Shown piece after piece: positions 14,973 to 23,752 of a stretch of 64,000 bases of DNA. The position numbers were made by a program, and so were the translations under genes. Where the stretch lies: the NCBI GenBank assembly GCA_017883205.1, contig JADGNZ010000032.1, forward strand, positions 1 to 64,000. The letters run 5' to 3'. Positions within the stretch are counted from its first letter, which is position 1. Each line of letters starts with the position of its first letter. The notes beneath the pieces are model-generated. The model did not search any database and was not told the origin of the DNA. It saw only the letters and a list, made by a program, of their open reading frames with translations. The stretch comes from Thermoanaerobaculia bacterium. Lineage in GTDB: Bacteria; Acidobacteriota; Thermoanaerobaculia; Gp7-AA8.

Positions 14973-15402
14973 GGCGTCTCTCGATCCACCGATCGTTGGG
15001 CGTGCGCTCGGGACGGTCGAGCGCGGCGTTGGCCAGCCTGTCGGCGTCTTTGTTGCCGGCGCGCAGCGTGTGGCGAATTTTGAATTTGGGAAAGCGCCGC
15101 GTCATCGATTTCGCGCGCTCGTACAGTGGCACGAGGTTGGGATGCTTGACGCGGTACTTGCCAAGCATCTGCTGCACGAGGAGGAGCGAGTCGGAGACGA
15201 TTTCGACGTCGGTCGCGCCTTCCACATGCGCGGTCGACAGCGCCTCGAGGAGACCGGCGTACTCGGCCACGTTGTTCGTCGTCGTGCCCAGAAAGCCGGA
15301 GATCTCGATGATCTCGCTGTCGTCCCTGCGCATGTAGACGCCGAAGGAAGCGGGGCCGGGATTGCCGCGGCAGGCGCCGTCGACGAAAGCGATGATCTTC
15401 AG
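14959..15402 (-). CDS. Ribonuclease HI-family protein
   Basis: An RNase H fold: strand 1 with Asp8 in AFVDGACRGNPGPASFG, Glu47 in NNVAEYAGL, Asp71 in EIVSDSLLL and Asp121 in GNKDADRLAN are the four metal-binding acids. The first ATG in frame (15333) would remove the Asp8 strand, so translation must start earlier. The best candidate is a CTG at 15402 that overlaps the TGA stop of the upstream gene in the sequence CTGA, which gives 147 residues. It probably removes RNA from RNA-DNA hybrids. The middle gene of the zinc-ribbon/rnhA/yggS/yggT operon. Confidence 0.85.
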   Translation of the reverse strand: MKIIAFVDGACRGNPGPASFGVYMRRDDSEIIEISGFLGTTTNNVAEYAGLLEALSTAHVEGATDVEIVSDSLLLVQQMLGKYRVKHPNLVPLYERAKSMTRRFPKFKIRHTLRAGNKDADRLANAALDRPERTPNDRWIERRRVDS

Positions 15403-16121
15403 GATGGGGGAGTCTCCAGATAGAGGATGCGGCTGCAGCCTTCGCAGTGAACGAGATCGCCGCGCTTGAGCTGTTGCAGCACGGCCGGGCGGACGCGCGT
15501 GCGGCAGCCGTTGCAGGAGTCGGCGACGACCCGCGCGATGGCGACGCCCTGACGCTGTTTGAAGATGCGGTGGAACTCGCGGCTCAGGCGCTCGGGGAGC
15601 GACGCCTCGATCTTCGCGGCGCGGGCCTGGAGCTGCCCGACCTCCTTGCGAAGATCGCCGAGGGAGTGTTGCCAGGCTTCGTGCTCAGCATCCCAGCGGG
15701 ACTTGAGCTCGACGCTGCCCGCGGCCAGATCATCGTTCTGCTTCTGCAGGCCGTCGACGTCCGCCATCGACTTGAGCGTCGAGTCTTCGAGCTCTTTGAC
15801 CTGCTTGCGCGTGGCGTCGATCTCTTTCCAGGCTGCCGCGTACTGCTGCTGGTTTTTCACCAGCATGAGCTGCCCTTGATACTTCTTGAGGAGCTCTTGT
15901 TGATCGGACAACTCGCCGTCGACGCGCCGCCGTTCGCGGGAATGCTGCTCGATCTGCTGCTGCAGCTTCTCCATCTCGGCATTCACGCTCTGCCACTCGC
16001 GATCGACGGCCGCGAAGGATTCCGGCTTGTTCGTCAGTTGTTTTTCGCGGTCTCCGAGCGCCGACAGGACTGTTTGCAACTCCCAAAGTTTTTCAACGTC
16101 CGGATTCAACCAGGCCTCCAA
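15399..16121 (-). CDS. Coiled-coil protein with C4 zinc ribbon (former DUF164)
   Basis: 240 residues: a long antiparallel coiled coil (about 20-180) followed by a zinc ribbon with Cys203, Cys206, Cys226 and Cys229 (CNGCRTRVRP and CEGCSRILY). This is the zf-RING_7/DUF164 family, often called a nucleic-acid-binding or chaperone-like protein. It is first in the operon with RNase H, whose start overlaps its stop. The ribbon and RNase H pairing supports a nucleic-acid role but does not prove it. Confidence 0.9.
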   Translation of the reverse strand: MEAWLNPDVEKLWELQTVLSALGDREKQLTNKPESFAAVDREWQSVNAEMEKLQQQIEQHSRERRRVDGELSDQQELLKKYQGQLMLVKNQQQYAAAWKEIDATRKQVKELEDSTLKSMADVDGLQKQNDDLAAGSVELKSRWDAEHEAWQHSLGDLRKEVGQLQARAAKIEASLPERLSREFHRIFKQRQGVAIARVVADSCNGCRTRVRPAVLQQLKRGDLVHCEGCSRILYLETPPS

Positions 16122-16126
16122 AAACG

Positions 16127-16154
16127 AAAAAGGCGTTCCGGTGATGGAACGCCT
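16127..16154 (-). terminator. Intrinsic terminator downstream of the tRNA
   Basis: On the minus strand AGGCGTTCC, a six-base loop, GGAACGCCT and then TTTTTCGTTTTT form a classical Rho-independent terminator. It lies between the tRNA gene and the start of the zinc-ribbon operon, so it would end the tRNA transcript. Confidence 0.85.
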
Positions 16155-16295
16155 GTGCGGTAAGAAATTGCCCGGCCGGCCGCTCGAGCATCGTCAGGAG
16201 CGCCGGCAAGGAGAGAGCGAGCGATCCTCCGGCAGTTCCGCGCCGGCAGTGAAGTCGATCGTTCGTCATATTCAGGATGTCAAGCATCAGTTTCC

Positions 16296-16371
16296 TGGTG
16301 GGTCCACCAGGATTCGAACCTGGGACCTGCCGGTTATGAGCCGGTAGCTCTAACCGCTGAGCTATGGACCC
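16296..16371 (-). tRNA. tRNA with CAU anticodon (elongator Met or Ile2)
   Basis: The minus strand folds as a full cloverleaf of 76 bases: acceptor stem GGGTCCA/TGGACCC, D loop AGCTCAGCGGTTAGAGCT, anticodon stem ACCGG/CCGG around loop CTCATAA, and T arm with GGTTCGAATCC. The 3' CCA is encoded. The anticodon CAU with a non-initiator acceptor end means either elongator methionine or the isoleucine tRNA whose C34 is changed to lysidine; I cannot decide which. Confidence 0.95.
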
Positions 16372-16414
16372 GGACGGGCGATTCTAACAAAAGGGAGTGC
16401 GGAGTCGAGGGTTT

Positions 16415-16481
16415 TAATGAAGAGTGCAGGACGAAGAGTGAAGAATGAAAGGAAGGAGGGTTACTTCCTTCCACTCTTCAT
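16415..16481. repeat. GAAGAGT-word inverted repeat after the LysM gene
   Basis: The left arm is a run of 7-base words (GAAGAGT, GCAGGAC, GAAGAGT, GAAGAAT, GAAAGGA), and the right arm CTTCCTTCCACTCTTCAT answers it. On the minus strand it begins at the stop codon of the LysM gene and probably acts as its terminator. A close relative (GAAGGAT words) lies at 61015. Confidence 0.75.
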
Positions 16482-17698
16482 CGTATTTCGACGCGGTCCC
16501 CGATCTTCATCGAGTAGCGCATGGCCACGATCTTTCCGGTGGACGTGTGCGTGTTCGTGGTCAGAATGCCAACCTCGCCGAGGACCTGGCGCGGCTGGCC
16601 GGGCGCGACCTCCTCGGTGTAGACCGTGAGGAAATCGCCGGGCTGGAGCTGATCGGCCTGGCCGAGGTTCACTTCCACGAGCAGTCCTTCGCCGAGAGCG
16701 GCATCCCACCCGCCCTGCGCGCCGACGATGTAGCCGTTCTTCTTGTTGCTGGAGTTGTCGCAGAACGCAGGCATGTCGGGGATCCGCGCCAGCGGAATCG
16801 GAATCTGCGGCAGCGCCTTGAGGTGCGTACCGACCGGAACTTCGGTGCACGACTGCGTGATGAGACCGCGCGCCTGACGTTCGTCGGCACAGAGAATCTT
16901 TACCTGACCGCAATAAAGGTACTCGCGCCCGACGACCTGCGTGCGCTTGCCGGGATGGCTGATTAGACGGCCGACATCCACGAGAATGTAGGTTTCACCC
17001 GCCACCAGTCCGCTGGCCGTGCCGCCTTTGATGATGACGAGGTCACCAACCCCTCCGCTGATGACCTGCTCCACGGCACCCGGCGCATAGCGCACCTCAG
17101 CGTCTTCGAACGCCAGGATCGCGTTCGGCATCCTCTCACCGTCTTCGCCGATGTAGCCATAACAATAGACGTCGGCGTCCGTGCCGAGCGGCACCGGGTT
17201 CCGGCTGCCGCCAGCGGCGTCGGCCGCGGTGATATAGCCATCACCCGCCGCCAACGTGTTGCTTGCCGTTGTGTCATTCGTCGTCGAAGGAACGGATTCG
17301 GGCATCAGCGCTGGTGGTGGCGGGAGTGTCGAATCATGACCGCCCGTCTGCGCGTTAGAGATCTGCTGCGCGGTCTCAGAGTCGATCAGCAGCACGTCGC
17401 CGGGATAGATCCAGTGCGCATCGGTGATCCAGGTGTTGCCTTCCCAGAGCTGCGGCCACATGTAGGCGTTCTTGAAGAATTGCTCCGCCAGACTCCAGAG
17501 CGTGTCGCCGCGCTTGATCGTGTAGGTCTTCGCTCCAGCGGGCCAGGTGGCGGGATCAGGAGAGTTGTACGCCGTCCAATGGTCGCCTACGCGATGGAGA
17601 TCGCGCGGCGCGTGCGATGAGGACTTCTTCGGCGCCCCGAAAATCGGGATAGCGACCGCAAGCAGGAGAACGGGAACCACCCTACGCACACTGACCAT
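16478..17698 (-). CDS. Exported LysM-domain protein
   Basis: 406 residues with a signal peptide (1-22). One LysM peptidoglycan-binding domain lies at about 59-105 (YTIKRGDTLWSLAEQFF ... IYPGDVLLI). A low-complexity linker and a long C-terminal part with several beta-rich segments (GDLVIIKGG, AGETYILVD, GDFLTVYTEEV) follow. The C-terminal pattern resembles the SAF-like repeats of large LysM proteins in Acidobacteriota. No catalytic motif is visible, so it is probably a wall-binding structural or scaffold protein. The neighbouring lytic transglycosylase fits a cell-wall setting. Confidence 0.88.
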   Translation of the reverse strand: MVSVRRVVPVLLLAVAIPIFGAPKKSSSHAPRDLHRVGDHWTAYNSPDPATWPAGAKTYTIKRGDTLWSLAEQFFKNAYMWPQLWEGNTWITDAHWIYPGDVLLIDSETAQQISNAQTGGHDSTLPPPPALMPESVPSTTNDTTASNTLAAGDGYITAADAAGGSRNPVPLGTDADVYCYGYIGEDGERMPNAILAFEDAEVRYAPGAVEQVISGGVGDLVIIKGGTASGLVAGETYILVDVGRLISHPGKRTQVVGREYLYCGQVKILCADERQARGLITQSCTEVPVGTHLKALPQIPIPLARIPDMPAFCDNSSNKKNGYIVGAQGGWDAALGEGLLVEVNLGQADQLQPGDFLTVYTEEVAPGQPRQVLGEVGILTTNTHTSTGKIVAMRYSMKIGDRVEIR

Positions 17699-17823
17699 TT
17701 TCCCCTCCCAAGGTTGTCGAGGTCGGCGAAAACGTTATCCCAACAAGCCGAAGCGGTCAAGTTTCGGAGGGGATGGGGGTTAGGGCCGCGGCCGCGAGGT
17801 TGCGGGGTTCTCGGGGTCTCACA

Positions 17824-18738
17824 TCACCGCAGCGTCATCACCTCGGCCATCGCTCCCCCGCCGTGCTGGTCGTCGAACTGCTTGATCTCCTGCTTCCGCT
17901 TCTCGTACCGCGTCATCACCCGCTTTACATACGAGCGGGTCTCGCGGAATGGGGGCACGCCGTTGTAGCGGCGGACGTTCCCCTCGCCGGCGTTGTAGGC
18001 AGCGAGCGTCTTGCTGAGATTGCCGTCGAAACGCTGGTTGAGGTAGCGAAGGTATTTCGCTCCGGCGTCGACATTTTGTTCGGCGTTGTACAGGTTTGTC
18101 GCTCCCATCCAGCGCCCCGTCCTCGGCATGAGCTGCATCAGCCCGCGCGCTCCGACGCCCGATCGGGCGTGCGTTTGGAAGCTCGACTCCGTCTCAACCA
18201 CCGCAGCTACCAGCGCCGGGTCGACGTCGTACTTCTGCGCCTTGTCGTGAATGATGTCGCCGAACGGAACCGCATTGGCGAAGAACTCTTTGCGAATCGC
18301 CACGTTGATGCGCTGCATCTCGCTGTGAAACGGATCGGACGGCTGGCTGGCGGCCGTCATTCCCGGCTTTGAGAGCTCGGGCAGCCACGATTCGTTGAAA
18401 AGGTTGTTTCGGTGAGAGACGAGACTGTTGGGGAGGCTTCGGGAGAGTTTGAAGAAGGAGTTGCCGGCAAAGTCGTCGCCGAGGTTTGCGAGGACCGTCG
18501 TATGCGATCCTTTTTGCTCGACGATCTTGACCGCGTCCAGATCTTTGAGCACGAGGAAATGGACCCCCTGGAACGCCTCGGTCACGCCACCCACCGACAG
18601 AGCCGCGCCGACGGCGAGAGTGGCAGCGGCCCGTCCTCCGATCCAGCGCAGCAGGCGATGGGACTGCGCTTTCCGCCGCAGGGTCGCCGAACGAGTGGAC
18701 AGAGATTCCGTGAGCGACTGCGGTTTCCTCGGCATCAT
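17824..18738 (-). CDS. Lytic transglycosylase (SLT domain)
   Basis: 304 residues with one N-terminal membrane anchor (about 35-55) and a soluble lysozyme-like domain from about 160. The catalytic Glu184 is in ALVAAVVETESSFQTHA, followed by the family motifs GVGARGLMQLMP and LAAYNAGEGNVRRY. It cleaves peptidoglycan glycan strands with formation of 1,6-anhydro ends. The ribosome site GAGGGAGG precedes the start. An inverted repeat TTATTCG/CGAATAA at 18749-18767 lies just upstream and could be an operator. Confidence 0.93.
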   Translation of the reverse strand: MMPRKPQSLTESLSTRSATLRRKAQSHRLLRWIGGRAAATLAVGAALSVGGVTEAFQGVHFLVLKDLDAVKIVEQKGSHTTVLANLGDDFAGNSFFKLSRSLPNSLVSHRNNLFNESWLPELSKPGMTAASQPSDPFHSEMQRINVAIRKEFFANAVPFGDIIHDKAQKYDVDPALVAAVVETESSFQTHARSGVGARGLMQLMPRTGRWMGATNLYNAEQNVDAGAKYLRYLNQRFDGNLSKTLAAYNAGEGNVRRYNGVPPFRETRSYVKRVMTRYEKRKQEIKQFDDQHGGGAMAEVMTLR

Positions 18739-18872
18739 CCTCCCTCAGTTATTCGCACTACGAATAATAGCGTTCTTGAAGCGCAAGTAACTGGGTGAGT
18801 GTGAAGGTTTATGCCGTCAATCGGCAAGCTCAACCTTGCTGAAGAAGGCTCAAGTCGCTGCGAGTACGAGGT

Positions 18873-19424
18873 TTACTCGCCAAACACCAGAGCTGAAAAC
18901 TTTTCGATGCGGCAGTCTTTCGACCGCCAGGCATTGCGCGGCAACCCGGCTTTGAGGCAGGTCTGGTTGAGAAACGTCTCCAGGTCCCAGCGATATTCGC
19001 TGGCAACTTGAGGCAGCAGCAGTCCCGCATTGCGGCCCTGGCTCATGATCAAACCGTCCCTGCCGACAACGATCTCCTCGACATTCGTAACCACTTCGAC
19101 CGGCCCCATGACCGAAATCTCCAGATGGAGTTGTTCGAGCTCTCCGGGATGAAGCGGAGGAAATCGGGGATCGCGGAAGGCGGCTGCGATCGCGCTCGAC
19201 GCCACCGCCCGATAGAGCGGATGGACCGCCTGGATCGAGCCGATGCACCCGCGCAAGTCGCCATCCAACGTGTTGAGTGTGACGAAAGCGCCGGCGGGCT
19301 GGAGGAGCACCTCGACGAAGTCTTCCGCTCTCCACTCGCGAGCCTGCCCCTCGAAGACGGACGCGATCGATTGTCGCGCAATGACGAGGAGCGTGTGGCG
19401 GTGATCGTCGTTGAGCTCGAACAT
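18873..19424 (-). CDS. AMMECR1-domain protein (AmmeMemoRadiSam protein A)
   Basis: 183 residues matching AMMECR1: GAFVTLNTLDGDLRGCIGSI with the conserved LRGCIG box, then VASSAIAAAFRDPRFPPL, and a C-terminal RDGLIMSQGRNAGLLLPQV. The family often travels with a Memo protein and a radical SAM enzyme, neither of which is here; its biochemical role is unsettled. The frame is open to 19691, but the ATG at 19424 begins the true domain and lies two bases after the stop of the upstream gene. Confidence 0.92.
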   Translation of the reverse strand: MFELNDDHRHTLLVIARQSIASVFEGQAREWRAEDFVEVLLQPAGAFVTLNTLDGDLRGCIGSIQAVHPLYRAVASSAIAAAFRDPRFPPLHPGELEQLHLEISVMGPVEVVTNVEEIVVGRDGLIMSQGRNAGLLLPQVASEYRWDLETFLNQTCLKAGLPRNAWRSKDCRIEKFSALVFGE

Positions 19425-19426
19425 AG

Positions 19427-19723
19427 TCAGGGAACACGCGCCGATCGGATCAGCATCAGGTTGCGGATGTAGACGATCAGTGCCGGAGCCTGACCGAGAA
19501 TGATGACGGGATCGCGGCGTGCCACCCCATAAATCGTCAGGAGCAGGCCGCCGCAGATCGACAGGTACCAGAAGGCGACCGGCACATGACTTATCTTCCG
19601 CCGCTCCGACGCGATCCATTGCACGATGAACCGCGCCGCGAAAAGCGCCTGCGCGATGAACCCGAATGCAGCCAGCAGATCCCAGTGCCATGTGCGGGGA
19701 TCGAATGAAAGCGGGAAGTGCAT
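19427..19723 (-). CDS. Lipid-A-disaccharide synthase N-terminal domain protein
   Basis: A small membrane protein of 98 residues with three helices and the LAB_N signature: FGFIAQALFAARFIVQWIAS, then SHVPVAFWYLSICGGLLLTIY and LGQAPALIVYIRNLMLI. These proteins resemble SWEET-like half transporters and are usually next to a GT2 glycosyltransferase of the dolichol-phosphate-mannose type, as here (19879-20598). A role in lipid-linked sugar handling, for example aminosugar addition to lipid A, is likely by context. Upstream readable sequence to 19864 is repeat-derived. Confidence 0.9.
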   Translation of the reverse strand: MHFPLSFDPRTWHWDLLAAFGFIAQALFAARFIVQWIASERRKISHVPVAFWYLSICGGLLLTIYGVARRDPVIILGQAPALIVYIRNLMLIRSARVP

Positions 19724-19786
19724 TGGGTGCAGTTTACGCGGTCGGGGTGTCGCGCGGTTTCGTCCGGTTTGCTGGACAGAAAAGCA

Positions 19787-19858
19787 TCTCACGCGGGGGC
19801 GCGGAGATGCGGAGGGTTTCTCTGCGGCCTCCGCGGCTCCGCGTGAAACGCCTTTGAC
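19787..19858. repeat. Inverted repeat, ACGCGGAG family
   Basis: The left arm TCTCACGCGGGGGCGCGGAG and right arm CTCCGCGGCTCCGCGTGAAA form a long imperfect hairpin. The right end CTCCGCGTGAAACGCCTTTG matches, in reverse complement, the element at 27908 over some 22 bases. It lies between the GT2 and LAB_N genes of one operon. Confidence 0.8.
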
Positions 19859-19878
19859 TCTCACCTCGCGATCGCAAC

Positions 19879-20598
19879 CTACTCCTCCCGCACCTCGTAC
19901 CGCAGCACGCGCTTCGACATCCAGCGCACTGCCATGCAGTCGGCGAGGCCGCGGAAGGCGCGGTTCATCGCGCCGTACTTGGAGACGCCGAACTGCCGGG
20001 CGCGGTGGTTGACCGGCATCTCCACCACCTTGTAGCCCTGCATACGAACGAGCGTCGGCAGGAAGCGATGCATGCCCGTGTGAAGACGGACGCGGTCAAT
20101 CGCCTCGCGTTTGATCAACTTCAGCGAGCAGCCCGTATCCGTAATGTGATCGTTGGTGATCCAGTTGCGGACGCCGTTGCCGATCTTCGACTGCATCTTC
20201 CGCGACCACGTGTCGTGCCGGTTCACGCGGACGCCGATGACCATGTCGGCGGCACTCTCCTCGATCTTGCGCATCATGGCCGGAATGTCCGCCGGATCGT
20301 TCTGCAGATCGGCGTCGAGCGACACGACATACGTGCCGCGCGCGGCGCGCCATGCCGCATCGAGCGCGGCCGTCTGGCCGCTGTTCTTCGTGAACGTCAG
20401 AACGCGCAGTCCGGGATGCTTCGCCTTGCTCTCCTGCAACACTTCCAGGCTGCAATCGGTCGAGCCGTCATCGACAGCTACGACTTCGTAGGACCATGGC
20501 GACTTATCCAACGCCTTCGCGATCTCGTCGAGAAGGATCGGGATATTTTCTTCCTCGTTGTAGACAGGAAAGACGACAGAAAGGTCGGGAGACGCCAT
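19879..20598 (-). CDS. Family 2 glycosyltransferase (dolichyl-phosphate-mannose synthase type)
   Basis: 239 residues: LSVVFPVYNEEENIPILL at the N-terminus, VVAVDDGSTDCSLEVL, the metal-binding VSLDADLQNDP and the acceptor-side motif HRARQFGVSKYGAMNR. It lacks the two C-terminal membrane helices of ArnC-type enzymes. It transfers a sugar from a nucleotide donor to a polyprenyl phosphate, probably at the inner face of the membrane. Its ATG overlaps the tatD stop (ATGA), and the LAB_N gene follows, a known pairing. Confidence 0.93.
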   Translation of the reverse strand: MASPDLSVVFPVYNEEENIPILLDEIAKALDKSPWSYEVVAVDDGSTDCSLEVLQESKAKHPGLRVLTFTKNSGQTAALDAAWRAARGTYVVSLDADLQNDPADIPAMMRKIEESAADMVIGVRVNRHDTWSRKMQSKIGNGVRNWITNDHITDTGCSLKLIKREAIDRVRLHTGMHRFLPTLVRMQGYKVVEMPVNHRARQFGVSKYGAMNRAFRGLADCMAVRWMSKRVLRYEVREE

Positions 20599-21356
20599 CA
20601 GCGGGGCAGTGTAACGCCGAAGACCCTCTCGAAATTTGCCGTCGTCTGTGCGGCGGCCTCGTCGATCGGAATGCCCCACAACGTCGCCAGCAGCTCCGCC
20701 ACTTTGACGACATACGCCGGCTCGTTATCGCGTCCGCGGAACGGCACCGGCGCGAGATACGGCGTGTCGGTCTCGATCAGCACGCGGTCGTGCGGCAACG
20801 CCTTCGCGCAGGCACGCAGCGACTCGGCGCTGCGAAACGTGACGATGCCCGAGAACGAGATGAAGTAGCCGGCGTCGATGAATGTGCGCGCCACATCCTC
20901 CGACTCGGTGAACGAGTGAAGGATGCCGCGGGCTCCCGCTTTGGTCAGAATCGACACCATGTCGTCTGTCGACTCGCGGTTGTGCACGATGATCGGCTTG
21001 TTGACCCGCTTCGCCAGATCGAGGTGCCGCTCGAAGACGGCGATCTGCGTCTCGCGCGCCGAGTGCATGTAGTGATAGTCCAGTCCGCACTCGCCGATCG
21101 CGACAACGCGCGGCTCGCCGGCCAACCGCTCGATCTCCGCGAATGCCGCATCATCGCAGTCCTTCGCCTCATGCGGATGAAAACCGACAGCAGCCCAGAC
21201 ATCGTCGTGACGCTGCGCCACCGCAAGCGCTTGCGGAGCATCCGAAAGCTTCGTGCCCGGGACGACGAATCCACGCACGCCCCCCGCACGCGCACGAGCA
21301 AGGTTGCCCTCGGCGTCCGACATCGTGAGATGGCAATGGGAGTCTGTGAAAATCAT
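20598..21356 (-). CDS. tatD: TatD-family metal-dependent DNase
   Basis: 252 residues: the metal-binding DSHCHL pair at the N-terminus, VGFHPHEA, AIGECGLDYHYMHS, PIIVHNRES, GILHSFT and IETDTPYLAPVPFRG give every TatD landmark. It is a TIM-barrel phosphoesterase with DNase and D-aminoacyl-tRNA-type activities reported in the family. Its stop overlaps the start of the GT2 gene, so the two are co-transcribed. Confidence 0.95.
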   Translation of the reverse strand: MIFTDSHCHLTMSDAEGNLARARAGGVRGFVVPGTKLSDAPQALAVAQRHDDVWAAVGFHPHEAKDCDDAAFAEIERLAGEPRVVAIGECGLDYHYMHSARETQIAVFERHLDLAKRVNKPIIVHNRESTDDMVSILTKAGARGILHSFTESEDVARTFIDAGYFISFSGIVTFRSAESLRACAKALPHDRVLIETDTPYLAPVPFRGRDNEPAYVVKVAELLATLWGIPIDEAAAQTTANFERVFGVTLPR

Positions 21357-21367
21357 GGTTCTTCTTT

Positions 21368-21397
21368 ATCCGCAGATGACGCAGATGGACGCAGATA
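21368..21397. repeat. Single arm of the CGCAGATGA repeat
   Basis: ATCCGCAGATGACGCAGATG followed by GACGCAGATA is three copies of a 9-10-base CGCAGAT word. No full second arm is present. It lies in the 50-base gap between the thiolase gene end and tatD. Confidence 0.75.
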
Positions 21398-21406
21398 GGA
21401 AGCGGA

Positions 21407-22597
21407 TCAGCATTTCTCAACCAGCATAGAGATCCCCATCCCCCCGCTGATGCACAATGTCGCCAGACCAAGCCGCTTCTCTCGTGATGAAAGAGCGTGG
21501 ACAAGCGTCGTGATGATGCGCGCGCCCGTTGCTCCGATTGGATGTCCGAGGGAGATCGCGCCGCCGTGGACGTTCACCTTGTCGCGATCGAGGTGAAGCT
21601 CGCGGTCGCACGCCAGCACCTGCGCGGCGAATGCTTCGTTCAGCTCGATGAGGTCGATCTCCGACAGCGCGATTCCGGTCTCCGCGAGCAGCTTCTTCGT
21701 CGCAGGGACGGGGCCGATGCCCATCACCTTCGGATCGACGCCTGCTTGCGCGTAGCCGATGATGCGCGCCATCGGCGTCAACCCGTGGCGCTTCACCGCC
21801 TCCGCAGACGCGACAAGCATCGATGACGCGCCATCCGTGACGCCCGATGAATTGCCGGCGTGCACCGTCCCGTTCTTGCGGAACACGGGAGGGAGTTTGG
21901 CGAGCGACCCGAGGTCGGCGTCGATGCGCGGATGCTCATCGCGGTCGATGACGACATCGCCCTTCCTGCCAGCGACCGTGACAGGCACGATCTCATCGCG
22001 AAACCGGCCTTCGTTCCACGCGACGCCGGCACGGCGCTGCGTCTCGACGGCATAAGCGTCTTGTTCCTCGCGCGAAATCTCATAGCGGTCTGCGAGCGTC
22101 TCGGCGGTCGCGCCCATCAGCTCATCGGCCAGCGGACACATGAACCCGTCGCGGTACATCCCATCAACGACCTCGGCATCCCCCATCCGATAGCCCCAGC
22201 GAAAACGCGGCAACATATATGGCGTGTTCGACATCGATTCGGTACCGCCGGCCAGAACGATGCTGGCGTGGCCGAGGCGGATCTGATCGGCAGCGTTCAT
22301 GATGGCGCGCAGGCCCGAGCCGCATGCCTGGTTGACCGTGTAGGCCGGCGTCTCATGCGCGAGGCCGCTCTTGATGGCGATCTGCCGCGCCGGATTCGGC
22401 CCCACTCCCCCCTGGCGTGCGTTGCCGAAGATCACTTCGTCGACGGCGGCAGGATCGACGCCGCTGCGCTCCAGCGTGGCTCTGGCGCTCGCGATCCCCA
22501 ACTGTACGGCGGTGAGCGATGACAGACCGCCGCCGAACTTTCCAATCGGCGTGCGGACGGCGGCGAGCAGATAAATCGTTTCGTTCAGTTTCGGCAT
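21407..22597 (-). CDS. Acetyl-CoA acetyltransferase (thiolase)
   Basis: 396 residues of the thiolase fold with nucleophile Cys92 ([13 protein letters not shown]), His352 ([13 protein letters not shown]) and Cys382 ([13 protein letters not shown]). The length and the MSNTPY...R motif fit degradative or biosynthetic acetoacetyl-CoA thiolases. It condenses two acetyl-CoA or cleaves 3-ketoacyl-CoA; the chain length cannot be told. The start overlaps the end of the upstream peptidase gene by 13 bases. Confidence 0.95.
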   Translation of the reverse strand: MPKLNETIYLLAAVRTPIGKFGGGLSSLTAVQLGIASARATLERSGVDPAAVDEVIFGNARQGGVGPNPARQIAIKSGLAHETPAYTVNQACGSGLRAIMNAADQIRLGHASIVLAGGTESMSNTPYMLPRFRWGYRMGDAEVVDGMYRDGFMCPLADELMGATAETLADRYEISREEQDAYAVETQRRAGVAWNEGRFRDEIVPVTVAGRKGDVVIDRDEHPRIDADLGSLAKLPPVFRKNGTVHAGNSSGVTDGASSMLVASAEAVKRHGLTPMARIIGYAQAGVDPKVMGIGPVPATKKLLAETGIALSEIDLIELNEAFAAQVLACDRELHLDRDKVNVHGGAISLGHPIGATGARIITTLVHALSSREKRLGLATLCISGGMGISMLVEKC

Positions 22598-23592
22598 AGC
22601 GCTTGGACCGTTTCGACGTAGGTCTCTATCGAGTCCAACAACTCCTTCTTCCCGATCTTCTCATTTGCGCCGTGCGCATCGAGGATCGATCCCGGTCCGA
22701 ACAGCAGCGGCTTCCCGAGCGCGCCGAGGTGCGGCACATCGCTATTGAATGCCACGACGGCCGATTTTGCGCCATCGGGCACCGTCATGAACTGTGGCGG
22801 GTTGCCGCGCGACACGGTGATCGTGCCGCCGTGCCGCGTAACGATCGTCTGCAGCTTCGCCTGAACGATCGCCGGATCCGTGACGGTGCGGAAGATCATC
22901 TGGCACTCCGCTTCCGCCGGAATCACGTTCGGCTTCTCCCCGCCGCGCACGACGCCGACGTTCACGGTCGTGACGCCGAGATCATCGTCGACGCCCCAGT
23001 TCGTGGCATTGATCTCCACGATCCCCGCGACCATCTTGTTGATCGCAGAGTCGCCAAGCTCGGGATATGCGGAGTGAGCAGCGATGCCATCGAAGCGCAC
23101 GAAGCAGGTCAGCGCTCCTTTCGAAGCGCGCGCAAAGGTCGATTGCGTCGGCTCGCCGACGAGGACGTATTCGGATCCGAGACCCGCAAACTCCTGGTTG
23201 GCCATCTTCGCGCCGATCGAGTCGGTCTCCTCACCGACGACGAAGAGGAATCCGAAGTCGTTCATCCCGCTTGCTCGCAGCCGCTCCCCCGCCGCGATCA
23301 TCGCCGCGATGATGCCCTTGGTATCGCACGCACCGCGCCCGTAGAGCGCGTCATCATCCTCAGATGCTCCGAACCACGGCGGCACGGTATCGATGTGGGA
23401 GTTGAGCACGACGCGCGGCATTCCGCCCGCAGCGGCGTAAAGGTTGAAGCGGCGCTCGCTCACATCTTGTGTGCGGCACGCGTAGCCGAGGGCACTCAAC
23501 TCATCACGAAGAAAAACAGCGGCATCGAATTCATCATCAGTCGGCGACGGGATATCAATCAGCCGCTTCGCAAAGGCAATGGTGTCGAACAT
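22585..23592 (-). CDS. M20-family zinc peptidase / deacylase (ArgE/DapE type)
   Basis: 335 residues with the M20 zinc ligands in order: His66 (NSHIDTVPPW), Asp90 (GRGACDTKG) and the Glu121-Glu122 pair (VVGEETDSIG). A lid domain includes AHSAYPELGDSAI. The type is that of acetylornithine deacetylase or succinyl-diaminopimelate desuccinylase; the substrate is not decidable here and no arginine or lysine genes are adjacent. The following thiolase gene overlaps its end. Confidence 0.93.
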   Translation of the reverse strand: MFDTIAFAKRLIDIPSPTDDEFDAAVFLRDELSALGYACRTQDVSERRFNLYAAAGGMPRVVLNSHIDTVPPWFGASEDDDALYGRGACDTKGIIAAMIAAGERLRASGMNDFGFLFVVGEETDSIGAKMANQEFAGLGSEYVLVGEPTQSTFARASKGALTCFVRFDGIAAHSAYPELGDSAINKMVAGIVEINATNWGVDDDLGVTTVNVGVVRGGEKPNVIPAEAECQMIFRTVTDPAIVQAKLQTIVTRHGGTITVSRGNPPQFMTVPDGAKSAVVAFNSDVPHLGALGKPLLFGPGSILDAHGANEKIGKKELLDSIETYVETVQALCRN

Positions 23593-23627
23593 GGGCGCGG
23601 CGGATTGTATCGGGCATAGCGCAAGGA

Positions 23628-23733
23628 TTTCGCGCGAAGCGCTTTGGACTGCGGCAGCGCCAGCTGCCGCTTTCGACTACGTGATTCAAAGCGGTGGCTG
23701 GCGCCACCGCAGTCCAAAGCGCTTCGCGCGAAA
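23628..23733. repeat. Long perfect-ended palindrome
   Basis: The outer arms (23628-23654 and 23707-23733) are a perfect 27-bp inverted repeat that begins TTTCGCGCGAAGCGCTTTGG. The inner part (CAGCGCCAGCTGCCGCTTT and AAAGCGGTGGCTGGCGCCAC) continues the pairing with few mismatches, leaving a loop of about 12 bases. It fills the gap between the kinase gene end and the M20 peptidase start. It probably works as a terminator or is a mobile palindromic element. Confidence 0.9.
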
Positions 23734-23752
23734 CATCAAATCCACGCCAGAC

